This document shows, in pieces, positions 17,157 through 27,668 of a stretch of DNA of 64,000 nt. Made by a program: the position numbers and the translations under genes. The notes under the pieces were generated by a model. It was not told the DNA's origin and searched no databases. It worked only from the letters and a program-made list of their open reading frames with translations. Source of the stretch: Rhodopseudomonas palustris (GTDB taxonomy: Bacteria > Pseudomonadota > Alphaproteobacteria > Rhizobiales > Xanthobacteraceae); contig NZ_CP019966.1 of NCBI RefSeq assembly GCF_003031265.1, positions 2,976,001 to 3,040,000 of the forward strand. The letters are read 5' to 3'. Position 1 is the stretch's first letter; every line of letters starts with the position of its first letter.

Positions 17157-18509
17157 ATGACAGCCGAACCCTCGCCGGCACCGGAGCAGACCACGGGGTG
17201 GCGGTTGGCGCGCGGCGAGCCGTCGCTCGCCGGGATGTTCGGGACCGTGCCGACCCGGGCCAAGGGTCCGTTCTGGCGCAAGCTGATCGCCTTCCTCGGC
17301 CCCGGCTATCTGGTCGCGGTCGGCTACATGGACCCCGGCAATTGGGCGACCTCGCTCGCGGGCGGCTCCAAATACGGCTACGCACTTCTCACCGTCGCGC
17401 TGGTCTCCAACATCATGGCCGTGGTGCTGCAGTCGCTGTGCACGCGGCTCGGCGTCGGCGCGGGCAGGGACCTCGCCCAGGCCTGCCGCGACGCCTATCC
17501 GCGTTGGGTCTCATGGCCGCTGTGGCTGTCGGCGGAGATCGCCATCACCGCCACCGACCTTGCCGAAGTGATCGGCACTGCGATCGGGCTCAATCTGTTG
17601 TTCGGTATTCCGCTCGAGATCGGCGTGCTGATCACCGCGGCCGACGTGTTCCTGGTGCTGGCCCTGCAGGCGTTCGGCTTCCGCTGGATCGAGGCGTTCG
17701 TCGTGGCGCTGCTCGGCGTGATCGCGGCGTGCTTTGCGGTCCAGATCGCAATGGCCGATCCGGATTGGGGCGCGGTGATCCGCGGCTTTGCCCCCACCAC
17801 GCGGGTGCTGACCGAGCCCGGCATGCTGTATCTGGCGCTCGGCATCCTCGGCGCCACGGTGATGCCGCATAATCTCTACCTGCACTCCGGCCTGGTTCAG
17901 ACGCGCGGTTTCGGGACAAGCCCCGCCGACAAGCACGAAGCGATCAAACTCGCGACCTTCGACTCCACGATCGCGCTGACCTTCGCGCTGAGCATCAATG
18001 CGTCGATCCTGATCCTGGCGGCCGCAACCTTCCACCATGCCGGTCAGACCGACATTGCCGAACTCGACCAGGCCCACGCCTTCCTGGCGCCGCTGCTCGG
18101 CTCGACGCTGGCGCCGACGCTATTCGGCATCGCGCTGCTCGCCTGCGGCCTGAACTCGACCATCACCGCCACGCTGGCCGGCCAGATCGTGATGGAAGGC
18201 TTCATCCAGATCCGGATCAAGCCTTGGCTGCGACGGATGGTGACGCGACTGATCGCAATCGTTCCGGCGGTTGCGGTGACGATCATCGCCGGCGAGAAGG
18301 GCACCGGACAGCTCCTGATCCTCAGTCAGGTGGTGCTCAGCCTGCAACTGCCGTTCGCCGTGGTGCCGCTGGTGGTGTTCACCGCCAGCCGGGCGAAGAT
18401 GGGCGAATTCGTTGCGCCGCGCTGGCTCACCGCCATCGCGTCGTTGATCGCAGCGATCATCGTCGTGCTGAATATCAAGCTGGTGTTCGACTACGTGACC
18501 GGCGGGTAG
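17157..18509 (+). CDS. mntH: Nramp-family divalent metal transporter MntH
   Basis: 450 residues from ATG 17157; GTG 17115 or ATG 17136 are alternatives, but the first would start within ten bases of the putative operator. Nramp transporters import Mn2+ (and Fe2+) with protons. Key residues are visible: [12 protein letters not shown] in helix 1 (D59, N62, the metal-binding Asp and Asn) and [19 protein letters not shown] in helix 6 (the Met ligand and the family signature). About eleven hydrophobic helices are evident. The upstream TTGCAA palindrome suggests metal-dependent repression. In related Bradyrhizobium, MntH is the main manganese importer. Confidence 0.92.
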   Translation: MTAEPSPAPEQTTGWRLARGEPSLAGMFGTVPTRAKGPFWRKLIAFLGPGYLVAVGYMDPGNWATSLAGGSKYGYALLTVALVSNIMAVVLQSLCTRLGVGAGRDLAQACRDAYPRWVSWPLWLSAEIAITATDLAEVIGTAIGLNLLFGIPLEIGVLITAADVFLVLALQAFGFRWIEAFVVALLGVIAACFAVQIAMADPDWGAVIRGFAPTTRVLTEPGMLYLALGILGATVMPHNLYLHSGLVQTRGFGTSPADKHEAIKLATFDSTIALTFALSINASILILAAATFHHAGQTDIAELDQAHAFLAPLLGSTLAPTLFGIALLACGLNSTITATLAGQIVMEGFIQIRIKPWLRRMVTRLIAIVPAVAVTIIAGEKGTGQLLILSQVVLSLQLPFAVVPLVVFTASRAKMGEFVAPRWLTAIASLIAAIIVVLNIKLVFDYVTGG

Positions 18510-18567
18510 TGCACGACGCGGAAAATCCGAGCGTCTGGGTCTGCCTGTCGAACAAGCTGATGCCTGA

Positions 18568-19389
18568 TCAAACACGCTTCTGCTCATTTGACCCCGCCTT
18601 CGTGAGCGCGTGACGCTGCGCGAAGTACTGAGCGGGTGTGCTTCCAAGCGCCTTCTTGAACATGGTGATGAAGGCGTTGACTGACTCATAGCCGAGTTCG
18701 GCCGCAACGTTATGCACCGCTTCGCCGCTCGCAAGTTCCCGGAGCGCGACGACGAGGTGGAGTTGCTGCCGCCAGCGTCCGAATGTCAGTCCCGTTTCGC
18801 GGATCAGCAGCCGCGCCAATGATCTTTCACTCATTGCGACCTGCTTTGCCCAATCGCTCAAGGTCCTGCGGTCGGACGGTTCGGCTGTCAGAGCGTCGGC
18901 TATGGCCCGGATCTTTGGATGGCTGGAAATTGGTAGGTTGAACCGCTCTCGCGGCATGTCCGCGAGTTCGTCCAGCAGCACGCGCGCCATTCGGGCTGCA
19001 TGGCTGTCTGCGGGATAGTCCGCACTCTCCTCTGCGAGACGCTCGACTAATTCTCGGATCAGCGGAGAAATCGCCAGCGTGCAACTGGAGCAGGGAAGGT
19101 TCGCCGCTTCCGGTTCGACGAACAGGTAATTGAGCTGGGCATTGGCAGTCGCGCGCGCGCTGTGAGGCACGCCGCCAGGAATCCATACCCCGCAGTTGGG
19201 CGGCACGATCCAGATTTCATTGGCGGCCGTGCAGGTGACGGCTCCGTGCAGGGCGAGGATCAGCTGCCCCTTCCGATGCACATGCAACGGCACCTCCGAC
19301 TCATGGTCCGAGAAATGCAGCCGATGGGCGACCGCCGGCAGACGCGTCAGGTCGGGGTTGAAAACGGAAACGATAGATTGCACGGGCAT
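18568..19389 (-). CDS. AraC-family regulator with cupin-type sensor domain
   Basis: 273 residues. The N-terminal half has a cupin-like pattern (HRLHFSDHESEVPLHVHRKGQLILAL, then WIVPPNCGVWIPGGVPHSA), as in AraC_binding_2-type regulators. The C-terminal third has two helix-turn-helix motifs (LSDWAKQVAMSERSLARLL and VHNVAAELGYESVNAFITMF) ending with the family FKKALGSTPAQYF. It is divergent from the FUSC-DUF1656-HlyD efflux operon 106 bases away, which it most likely regulates in response to an aromatic or other small effector. Codon use in this gene and the operon is less GC3-biased than in the housekeeping genes. Confidence 0.88.
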   Translation of the reverse strand: MPVQSIVSVFNPDLTRLPAVAHRLHFSDHESEVPLHVHRKGQLILALHGAVTCTAANEIWIVPPNCGVWIPGGVPHSARATANAQLNYLFVEPEAANLPCSSCTLAISPLIRELVERLAEESADYPADSHAARMARVLLDELADMPRERFNLPISSHPKIRAIADALTAEPSDRRTLSDWAKQVAMSERSLARLLIRETGLTFGRWRQQLHLVVALRELASGEAVHNVAAELGYESVNAFITMFKKALGSTPAQYFAQRHALTKAGSNEQKRV

Positions 19390-19426
19390 GCGAATGGCCG
19401 TTTTCAGGGATTTGTTGTCGTAATAC

Positions 19427-19438
19427 CGAATTTATTCG
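19427..19438. promoter_or_regulatory. Short inverted repeat between AraC-type regulator and efflux operon
   Basis: CGAAT-TT-ATTCG, a 12-base symmetric element in the A+T-richer 106-base divergent spacer. It may be part of a regulator site or a promoter, but AraC proteins normally bind direct repeats, so this is weak evidence. Confidence 0.25.
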
Positions 19439-19495
19439 CTTCTGCAAATTGGTCACAACTGGCGCCATGAACTCCATGCCGTCCGGACGTCCCCT

Positions 19496-21589
19496 TTGAC
19501 TCAGACCCACGCAGCAGCGCGCCAGGCGCTGGCGAACTTTCTCCGCCAGCCCGCCAGGAAGGAAGATGCCGATGCGGTCCTGTTTTCGGCGAAGAGTTTC
19601 GCCGCGGCGATGCTCGCCTATTACATTTCGCTGCGGATCGGGTTGCCCAAGCCGTTTTGGGCCATCGTCACGGTCTACATCGTCTCCCAGACATCTGCGG
19701 GAGCCTCAGTCAGCCGTGGCGTGTATCGCTTCGCCGGGACGTTCGTGGGCGCAATAGCGACCGTCGCGATCGTGCCGAACTTCGTCAACGATCCGATCGT
19801 GTGCTGCCTGATCCTCGCCGGCTGGATCGGCCGTTGCCTGTTTCTCTCGCTGCTCGATCGGACACCACGAGCCTACGCTTTTGTCCTTGCAGGCTACACG
19901 ACGAGCCTGATCGGCTTTCCAAGCGTACTTGAGCCCGGCGCAGTCTTCGACACGGCTTCCTTGCGGGTCCAGGAGATCTGCATCGGCATTCTCTGCGCAG
20001 TTCTGATCCATCGATATGTTTGGCCAAAGCCGATGACGGGCCAGTTCACCGGCAAGCTATCAGCGATGCTGCAGGACGCTCGCCGGCTTGCGAGTGTCGC
20101 GCTGACGGGATTGTCGGAAGATAACCGCCAACGGCGCGAACAGCTCGCTGTCGACCTTCTGATGATTCAGGGGCTGGCGACACATCTTCCATACGATTCC
20201 GCGTCTGCCAGGCCCCGCCGCGAGACAGTGCAGCTCATCCACGACCGGCTCGCTCGGCTTCTGCCACTCACGGCCGAGATCGAGGAGCGCGTACGTTCTC
20301 TCAGCGTCGAGCACGCAGCCGTCGATGAACCGGCCGCGTTGGTCGCTGATGTGGGAGGCTGGATCGCAGTCAATCAGCCGGATGATGATCAGCAGGCGGA
20401 AGCTGCTCGTCTGATCGGGCGTGCGAGATCAATTCAGAAATGTCTGGGCACGGACGCGACGATGCCTGTCGACAGGGTAGGTGCCAACCTTGCCGGCCAT
20501 CTGGCGGAAATGATCGGCCTGCTGAACGACTGCGACAAGCTCAGTCAGAGCATGACCGCCAACCGGCGCGTCCGAAGAGCAACAGCGCTGCACGGCCCCG
20601 AGCTTGCAAAGGGGTACGTCTATCACCGCGATCCATGGATGGCAGCCCGCGCAGCGTTCGGCGCAATGGTCGGCATCCTTGCCGGCTGCGCCTTCTGGAT
20701 ATGGTCGGCGTGGCCCGACGGCGGAACGGCAGTCTCCATTCTCGGCGTCTGCTGCACCTTGTTCGGAAATGTCGACACACCTCTGCCGTTCGTCGTCAAA
20801 TATATCGTCGGCTCGATCTTCGGCGTGCTGATCAGCCTGTTCTACAGCTTCGTCATCCTTCCTCATGTGACAAACTTCGCGGTGCTCGTTGCGGTCCTTG
20901 CCCCCGCGTTCCTGTTCGCCGGCTCTCTCCAAGCGCGAGCGCCGACGGCCTTCATGGCGATGGGCATCACTCTCACCATTCCGATCCTGTCCGGGCTGGG
21001 AACGAGCTACATCGGCGATTTCGCGGCCTCGCTCAATATGGCGATCGCGCTGTTCGTGGCGGTTGGGTTCGCCGCGGTCAGCATGTCGATATTCCAGACG
21101 GTGCCGGTCGACGTCGCGATCAATCGGCTGCTTCATCTCAGTCGACGGGACGTCGGCCGCCGCGCTCTGGGCGGCGCGCCGAACGAGGCGCGTTGGACAA
21201 GTCTGATGATTGACCGAACGGCGCTGCAGCTGCCGAGGCTGCGAGCGGCAAGGAACGCCTATGCAGACGTGCTCGACGATACGCTCCGCCTTCTTCGTAT
21301 CGGTCACGTCGCCGGTCAGCTTCGTAAGACGATCCCGCAGTTCAAGGGCGAGGCCCGCGCTGCAATAGAAGGTCTTCTCACCGAGATTGCCGCGCACTTT
21401 CGCGGCAGGAGACCGATAACGCCAGCCGTCCTTATCGATTTCGATCAGCGCATTGAGCGGCTGACGGCGATGATGGAGCACAGCTCACAGATCGGCCGGT
21501 CGCGGATATTCGATCTGTTGATCGACCTGCGTTTCGCGCTCGGCGCGAATGGAGCCGCAAGGAAAGGAGCCCTGGCTGATGATCGCTGA
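19496..21589 (+). CDS. FUSC/AaeB-family inner-membrane efflux protein
   Basis: 697 residues with two matching blocks of about five to six membrane helices (residues ~30-175 and ~385-530), each followed by a long cytoplasmic helical region: the layout of the FUSC family (AaeB p-hydroxybenzoic acid efflux, fusaric acid resistance). Motif-like pieces are LPKPFWAIVTVYIVSQTSAGASVSRG and, in the second half, AFWIWSAWPDGGTAVSILG. The start is the rare TTG at 19496; an ATG at 19467 is in another frame and stops at once. Overlaps the next gene by 11 bases. Likely exports aromatic acids with the DUF1656 and HlyD partners. Confidence 0.88.
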   Translation: MTQTHAAARQALANFLRQPARKEDADAVLFSAKSFAAAMLAYYISLRIGLPKPFWAIVTVYIVSQTSAGASVSRGVYRFAGTFVGAIATVAIVPNFVNDPIVCCLILAGWIGRCLFLSLLDRTPRAYAFVLAGYTTSLIGFPSVLEPGAVFDTASLRVQEICIGILCAVLIHRYVWPKPMTGQFTGKLSAMLQDARRLASVALTGLSEDNRQRREQLAVDLLMIQGLATHLPYDSASARPRRETVQLIHDRLARLLPLTAEIEERVRSLSVEHAAVDEPAALVADVGGWIAVNQPDDDQQAEAARLIGRARSIQKCLGTDATMPVDRVGANLAGHLAEMIGLLNDCDKLSQSMTANRRVRRATALHGPELAKGYVYHRDPWMAARAAFGAMVGILAGCAFWIWSAWPDGGTAVSILGVCCTLFGNVDTPLPFVVKYIVGSIFGVLISLFYSFVILPHVTNFAVLVAVLAPAFLFAGSLQARAPTAFMAMGITLTIPILSGLGTSYIGDFAASLNMAIALFVAVGFAAVSMSIFQTVPVDVAINRLLHLSRRDVGRRALGGAPNEARWTSLMIDRTALQLPRLRAARNAYADVLDDTLRLLRIGHVAGQLRKTIPQFKGEARAAIEGLLTEIAAHFRGRRPITPAVLIDFDQRIERLTAMMEHSSQIGRSRIFDLLIDLRFALGANGAARKGALADDR

Positions 21590-21794
21590 TCTGAATATCG
21601 GAGGCGTCTTGATCCCCGGCCTCGTCGTCGTTGCGTTCATCGGGTTGATCATCACGATCGCGACGATGCGCGTCTGCACCGACATCGGCGTCTCGCGCCT
21701 GTTCGCCTATCGGCCGCTCGTCGAAATCGCCATCTTTGTCATCGTTTGCGGTCTGCTCATGCAGTCCCTGCCAATGATCGGACTGTCATTGTGA
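21579..21794 (+). CDS. DUF1656 (AaeX-like) small membrane protein
   Basis: 71 residues, two membrane helices (VLIPGLVVVAFIGLIITIAT and LVEIAIFVIVCGLLMQSLP) with the DUF1656 signature around GVLIPG and LFAYRPLVEIAIF. In E. coli the equivalent AaeX is encoded next to the AaeA/AaeB efflux pair. It overlaps the FUSC gene at its start (11 bases) and the HlyD gene at its end (GTGA), so all three are translationally coupled. The precise role of DUF1656 proteins is not known. Confidence 0.88.
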   Translation: MIADLNIGGVLIPGLVVVAFIGLIITIATMRVCTDIGVSRLFAYRPLVEIAIFVIVCGLLMQSLPMIGLSL

Positions 21795-22693
21795 AATCGC
21801 TTGGATCACTGCTCGGCCACTATTCTCTGACGCTCTGCGTCTTCGTTATTTCCGGAATCGTCGCCCTTCAGGCTTGGAGCCATTACGAACGAACGCCCTG
21901 GACTCGCGACGGCAGGGTAAGCGTCGATGTGGTCCAGATCGCGCCGGAAGTCTCTGGCACGATCCGCTCCGTGCCGATCGCCGATAATCAGTATGTGAAA
22001 CGTGGCGACGTTCTCTACGAGATCGACCCGGAGCGGCTTCGGCTGGCTGTGGCGTTGGCGGAGGCTGACGTTGAGGCGAAGTACCAGGATATGCTGGTGC
22101 GGCAAGCCACGGCTCAACGGAAGCAGCAACTCAAACTGAATGACGTGGTCTCACAGGAAGCGCTCCAGCAATCGAGCGGCGCGGCGGCGATGGCCACTGC
22201 GGCCTATCAGGCGGCGGTGGCGACGCTGGAGCTGGCCAAACTCAATCTTGCGCGCTCCGTCATTCGCTCTCCAGTCGATGGGTATGTCACCAATTTGAAG
22301 CTTCGGCCCGGCGACTATGCGACCGCCGGGGTGACAAATGTCGCGATCCTCGACGGGGCGAGTTTCTGGATCACCGGCTATTTCGAAGAGACGAAACTCC
22401 AAGAAATCCGTGTGGGAGCTCCGGCGCGGGTCAAGCTGATGGGTTTCGATCAGCCGGCGGTCGGGCATGTCGAGAGCATCGGTCGGGGCATCGAGAACAG
22501 CAACGAAACACCCGGTCGTTTCGGTCTGCCGAATGTGGCGGCGACGTTCTCCTGGGTGCGTCTTGCCCAGCGCATCCCGGTCCGCATTCATCTCGACCGG
22601 GTGCCTTCCGGCGTCGAGCTGGCTGCGGGCATGACTGCAACGGTCGAGATCATTCCCGGTGAGGTCGAAGCGAATGCGGGGCAGCGGTCATGA
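21791..22693 (+). CDS. HlyD-family periplasmic adaptor (AaeA-like)
   Basis: 300 residues from GTG 21791, which overlaps the DUF1656 stop. One N-terminal membrane anchor (LTLCVFVISGIVALQAW), then the barrel-sandwich half-motif APEVSGTIRSVPIADNQYVKRGDVLYEIDP, a helical hairpin, and the returning half-motif ARSVIRSPVDGYVTNLKLRPGDYA. A membrane fusion protein of this type links the inner-membrane FUSC pump to an outer-membrane channel. No outer-membrane factor is encoded here, so a TolC-like protein from elsewhere would be needed. Confidence 0.9.
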   Translation: MKSLGSLLGHYSLTLCVFVISGIVALQAWSHYERTPWTRDGRVSVDVVQIAPEVSGTIRSVPIADNQYVKRGDVLYEIDPERLRLAVALAEADVEAKYQDMLVRQATAQRKQQLKLNDVVSQEALQQSSGAAAMATAAYQAAVATLELAKLNLARSVIRSPVDGYVTNLKLRPGDYATAGVTNVAILDGASFWITGYFEETKLQEIRVGAPARVKLMGFDQPAVGHVESIGRGIENSNETPGRFGLPNVAATFSWVRLAQRIPVRIHLDRVPSGVELAAGMTATVEIIPGEVEANAGQRS

Positions 22694-22784
22694 TGCGGGA
22701 GCGCGCTTCTGCTGTCCCATTGACTCACCTGGTGGAGCGGAGAGGGAGTGATGGAGCGAGCGCCAGCGTGTCGCGAGGCCGCGG

Positions 22785-23561
22785 CTAATCCTGCGGCTCG
22801 GGCTGCATTTCGCCGAAGGCATCGACCCGCAGCCAGCCGCTTGGTGCCAGCCGCTGCTGCGGCAGGTAGCGGCCTTTGTAGTCCATCTTCTTCGAGCCTT
22901 CGATCCAATAGCCGAGATAGACGTAGGGCAGGCCGAGCCGCCGCGCGCGGGCGATGTGGTCGAGGATCATGAAGGTGCCGAGCGAGCGGTGCTGCTCGTT
23001 CGGCTCGTAGAACGAATACACCATCGACAGCCCGTCGCCGAGCACGTCGGTCAGCGCCGCCGCGATCGGCTCGCCGCCGCGGCCGGTGACGCCGGTGTCG
23101 GGCGAGCGCTTGCGATACTCGATCATCCGGGTCTGGACGTGGCTGTCCTCGACCATCATCGCGTAGTCGAGCACCGTCATGTCGGCCATACCGCCGTGGC
23201 GATGGCGCTGGTCCAGATAGGCGCGGAACACCGAATACTGCTCGGAGGTCGGCACCGGATTGCGCTGCTCGCCGACGAGGTCGGCATTGCGGGCCAGTAG
23301 CTTGCGCTGGTTGCGCGACGGCTTGAATTCGTTGGCGATCACCCGCACCGAGACGCAGGCCCGGCACTGGTCGCAGGCCGGGCGGTAGGCGATCGACTGG
23401 CTGCGGCGGAAGCCGCCATGGGTGAGGAGGTCGTTAAGTTCGCCGGCCTTGTTGCCGACGAGGTGGGTGAACACCTTGCGTTCGTGCCGGCCCGGCAGAT
23501 ACGGGCACGGCGAGGGGGCCGTCAGATAGAATTGCGGTGTGTCGCGCGAGTGCTGGGTCAC
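22785..23561 (-). CDS. bpt: Aspartate/glutamate leucyltransferase (Bpt/Ate family)
   Basis: 258 residues. It joins leucine from Leu-tRNA to N-terminal Asp or Glu of proteins, creating bacterial N-degrons for ClpS/ClpAP. N-terminal ATE_N region: [17 protein letters not shown] and [16 protein letters not shown] with the conserved Cys cluster. C-terminal GNAT-like ATE_C region: [25 protein letters not shown] and [19 protein letters not shown]. These enzymes were formerly annotated as arginyltransferases; the bacterial Bpt subgroup is preferred from length. The RDD gene lies 68 bases upstream on the same strand. Confidence 0.93.
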   Translation of the reverse strand: MTQHSRDTPQFYLTAPSPCPYLPGRHERKVFTHLVGNKAGELNDLLTHGGFRRSQSIAYRPACDQCRACVSVRVIANEFKPSRNQRKLLARNADLVGEQRNPVPTSEQYSVFRAYLDQRHRHGGMADMTVLDYAMMVEDSHVQTRMIEYRKRSPDTGVTGRGGEPIAAALTDVLGDGLSMVYSFYEPNEQHRSLGTFMILDHIARARRLGLPYVYLGYWIEGSKKMDYKGRYLPQQRLAPSGWLRVDAFGEMQPEPQD

Positions 23562-23629
23562 GTCGGGTCGTCGGCCTCCAACCTGACCAGCATCGCCTTA
23601 CGTCCGTCTCCGGTCAATCGCTTTCGCCC

Positions 23630-24157
23630 TTAGTAGGAGCGCGCCGGCTGGGAGGCGGGCACGGTGCTGTTGATAATCACAGTTCCGAGTACGATGTCGT
23701 GCAGCAGGCGGCGGCGGGCATTGAACAGCCCGACCAGCAGCACCAGCGGCGTCAGCATCGACAGCGACAGCCAGAACAGGAAGGCGTGCGCCGCGCCGAG
23801 CACGAAGTAGCCGGGCTCGCCAGTCCAGGTGGTGAGTTCGAGGCCCATGGTCCGCATGCCGATCGTCGCCGAGTGCGGGCCGCCGAGCGAGGCGCCGTAG
23901 TACACCAGTGCCCAGATCACCGACAGCGGTGAGACCAGCCAGAACAGCGTCCAGCCGATGCCGAGTGTCACCAGGCCGAACATCGCGATGAAGACCGTGA
24001 CCACCAGCACCGGGATGGTGAGCACCACGAGGTCGATCAGGAACGCGAAGACGCGCTTGGTCAGCACGCCTTGAAACAGTTCCGGATTGAGCCAGGGATC
24101 GAACGCCGCCGGCCGTACCTCGCCGCCGCGCCAGCCACTCCCGCCATAGTCAGCCAT
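23630..24157 (-). CDS. RDD-family membrane protein
   Basis: 175 residues with the RDD domain: the Arg-containing start of helix 1 (GVLTKRVFAFLIDLVVLTIPVLV), two central helices (ITLGIGWTLFWL-like and SPLSVIWALVYYGASLGGP) and TIGMRTMGLELTTWTGEPG, then a further hydrophobic pair. RDD proteins are widespread inner-membrane proteins of unclear function, some linked to ion or osmotic homeostasis. It lies upstream of bpt on the same strand and may be co-transcribed with it. Confidence 0.87.
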   Translation of the reverse strand: MADYGGSGWRGGEVRPAAFDPWLNPELFQGVLTKRVFAFLIDLVVLTIPVLVVTVFIAMFGLVTLGIGWTLFWLVSPLSVIWALVYYGASLGGPHSATIGMRTMGLELTTWTGEPGYFVLGAAHAFLFWLSLSMLTPLVLLVGLFNARRRLLHDIVLGTVIINSTVPASQPARSY

Positions 24158-24245
24158 CAGCCTGCTCCCCGTTGCACCGTTCCGAGAGAACGGTGGTCGG
24201 GTTTCGACATGGCGACGGCAGGCGCGCCTTGCAAGGCTGCCGCGA

Positions 24246-24297
24246 CATTACAAACCCTCCATTGATCCGCCGCAGGCCGGCGAATCGATGGAGGGTT
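24246..24297. terminator. Strong hairpin downstream of hemB
   Basis: Perfect ten-base arms AACCCTCCAT (24251-24260) and ATGGAGGGTT (24286-24295) enclose a second GC stem (CGCCG/CGGCG). On the minus strand, downstream of hemB, the hairpin is followed by TGTAATG, giving a moderate T tract. It probably ends the hemB transcript before the RDD gene. Confidence 0.6.
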
Positions 24298-24318
24298 GAA
24301 AGAGGCCAGGATGGAAAC

Positions 24319-25434
<1,116 letters not shown>

Positions 25435-25564
25435 TCACTGCACTGTTGATTTGGCGCAATCAGAATGTTCCGTGGCGATCACAGCCGATTGATTTTGCTG
25501 GCCCGGCGGGCCAAGAGTCAGGTCAGACCGCACCGCACCACCACCGATCCGGTAGCCGAGCCGC

Positions 25565-26029
25565 ATGTCCGAACTTCCACCACGCGAACAACCGCCGCGA
25601 GACCAGGCGATTTCGGTCGCGGCGATCTCGCCGGAGCGGCCGGATAATCATGAGAACGACTGGACGCGGCGCCTGGTGCTGTTCCTGCGGGTGATGGCGG
25701 TGCTGTCGGTCGCCAAGGGACTTTACCACTGGGCGCAGATCACCGGCTTCGTCGGCGGCGAAGACGATGCGTTCGAAGTCCAGACCATGGCCTGGCAGAC
25801 CGCCACCATCTATTTCGCGGTGATCGAGCTGGTCGCCGCCGTCGGGCTGTGGCTCGCGACGCCGTGGGGCGCTGTTGTGTGGCTGACGACCGTCGTGTCG
25901 ATGGCGGTGATCGAACTGATGTTCCCGACGATCTATGGCGGCAGCCTGCTGGTGGTGCTCGGCGAAGCGCTGCTGCTCGCCGCCTATCTGGCGCTTGCCT
26001 GGATGGCGGCGCGCGAACGGCCGCCATAG
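25565..26029 (+). CDS. Small membrane protein, DUF6163-like
   Basis: 154 residues with a charged N terminus and three to four hydrophobic segments (VLFLRVMAVLSVAKGLYHWAQI; TATIYFAVIELVAAVGLWLAT; AVVWLTTVVSMAVIELMFPTI; LLVVLGEALLLAAYLALAWMA). It resembles a small alphaproteobacterial membrane family usually labelled DUF6163. Function unknown. It stands divergent from hemB and 73 bases ahead of an acyl-CoA ligase on the same strand. Confidence 0.7.
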   Translation: MSELPPREQPPRDQAISVAAISPERPDNHENDWTRRLVLFLRVMAVLSVAKGLYHWAQITGFVGGEDDAFEVQTMAWQTATIYFAVIELVAAVGLWLATPWGAVVWLTTVVSMAVIELMFPTIYGGSLLVVLGEALLLAAYLALAWMAARERPP

Positions 26030-26102
26030 CGCGTGCGGCGAGCGCTGCCGCATCACGCAAGGCGGCGCCGTATCAACAATAACCACAACAAAGGGGGAAA
26101 CC

Positions 26103-27668
26103 ATGGACCAGCTTCATTCCGGCGGCACGGGCGGCAGCCTGATCATCAATGCGATTGCGCGCTACGGTGACCGTCCGGCGATCGCCGACGGCAGCATTCG
26201 CTGGAGCTATCGCGAACTCGGCGACGCCGTCGGCCGCTTCATCGCGTTGTTTCGCGATTGCGGACTCGCCAAGGGCAGCGCGCTGTCGATCCTGTCGTCG
26301 AACCGCGCCGAATCCTGGGCCGCGATCTGCGCCGCCACGGTGATGGGAATGCGCTACACGCCGCTGCATCCGATGGCGGCTGAGGACGACCACGCCTTCA
26401 TCATCGAGGATGCCGAGATCGATGCGCTGATCGTCGAAGGCGGCAAGTTCGCCGCGCGCGGCGAGGCGATCCGCGCCCGCGTGCCTGGGCTGAAACATCT
26501 CTTGTCGTTCGGAGCGGTGAACGGCGCTCGCGACCTGCTCGATGGCTTCGCAGTGGTTCAGCCGGCGCCGCTGGTCGACGACAGTGTGACCTCCGACATC
26601 GCGTGGCTGGCCTACACCGGGGGCACCACGGGCCGCTCCAAGGGCGTGATGATCCCGCATCGCGCGCTGACCACGATGGCGGTGATCCTGTATTCGGATT
26701 GGGACTGGCCCGCCGACATCCGTTATCTCGCCGCCACGCCGATCAGCCACGCCGCCGGCGTGACGGTCTATCCGGTGATGATGCGCGGCGGCTTCACGCG
26801 GCTGGTGCAGGGCTTCGAGGTCGAGTCGTACTGCCGCGTCGTCGCCGAGGACAAGATCACCGCGGCGTTTCTGGTGCCGACACTGATCTACGCGCTGATC
26901 GATGCGCCGCAGGTGAGGGCGCGTCACGACCTGTCTTCGCTCGACATGATCGTTTATGGCGCCGCACCGATGTCGCCGGATCGCTTGCGCGAGGGCATCA
27001 AGATCTTCGGCAACGTGTTCGTGCAGCTCTACGGCCAGACAGAAGCGCCGCAATGCATCACCACGATGCGCAAGGTCGACCACGACGACTCCAAGCCCGG
27101 ACGCCTCGGTTCGTGCGGCCGGCCGAGCCCGTTGCTCGACGTCAAGCTGTTCGACTCCGAGATGCGCGAAGTCGGCACCGGCGAGCCCGGCGAGATCTGC
27201 GTGCGCGGCACGCTGGTGATGGACGGCTATTGGAAGCGGCCTGAAGCGACGGCGGAAGCGTTCCGCGGCGGCTGGCTGCACACCGGCGACGTCGCTGTGA
27301 AAGATGCGGATGGCTATCTCTATATCGTCGACCGCACCAAAGACATGATCATCTCCGGCGGCTTCAACATCTATCCGCGCGAAGTCGAGGATGCGTTGAT
27401 GGCGCACCATGCGGTCGCGTCGGCTGCGGTGATCGGCGTGCCCGACGACAAATGGGGCGAAGCCGTCAAAGCGTTCGTGGTGCTGAAGCCCGGCGCCAAC
27501 AACGACGCCGCCGAACTGCAGGCGCACGTCAAAGAGAAGCGTGGCGCACCGTGGTCGCCGAAGTCGATCGATTTCGTCGAAGCGATTCCGGTGACCGGTC
27601 TCGGCAAAATCGATCGCAAGGTGCTGCGTGCCCCATATTGGGAAGGCCGCAACCGCGGCGTCGCGTAA
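26103..27668 (+). CDS. AMP-dependent acyl-CoA synthetase/ligase
   Basis: 521 residues of the ANL superfamily. These enzymes activate a carboxylate as an acyl-AMP and transfer it to CoA. The AMP-binding P-loop YTGGTTGRSKGVM, the VQLYGQTEAPQ block, the adenylation DGYWKRPEATAEAF/GWLHTGDVAVKDADGYLYIVDR region, and the C-terminal catalytic Lys near VTGLGKIDRKVLR are all present. GGGGGAAA precedes the ATG at 26103. Substrate is not evident; fatty-acyl and aromatic-acid ligases share these motifs and this genus has many. It is not in a visible catabolic cluster. Confidence 0.88.
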   Translation: MDQLHSGGTGGSLIINAIARYGDRPAIADGSIRWSYRELGDAVGRFIALFRDCGLAKGSALSILSSNRAESWAAICAATVMGMRYTPLHPMAAEDDHAFIIEDAEIDALIVEGGKFAARGEAIRARVPGLKHLLSFGAVNGARDLLDGFAVVQPAPLVDDSVTSDIAWLAYTGGTTGRSKGVMIPHRALTTMAVILYSDWDWPADIRYLAATPISHAAGVTVYPVMMRGGFTRLVQGFEVESYCRVVAEDKITAAFLVPTLIYALIDAPQVRARHDLSSLDMIVYGAAPMSPDRLREGIKIFGNVFVQLYGQTEAPQCITTMRKVDHDDSKPGRLGSCGRPSPLLDVKLFDSEMREVGTGEPGEICVRGTLVMDGYWKRPEATAEAFRGGWLHTGDVAVKDADGYLYIVDRTKDMIISGGFNIYPREVEDALMAHHAVASAAVIGVPDDKWGEAVKAFVVLKPGANNDAAELQAHVKEKRGAPWSPKSIDFVEAIPVTGLGKIDRKVLRAPYWEGRNRGVA

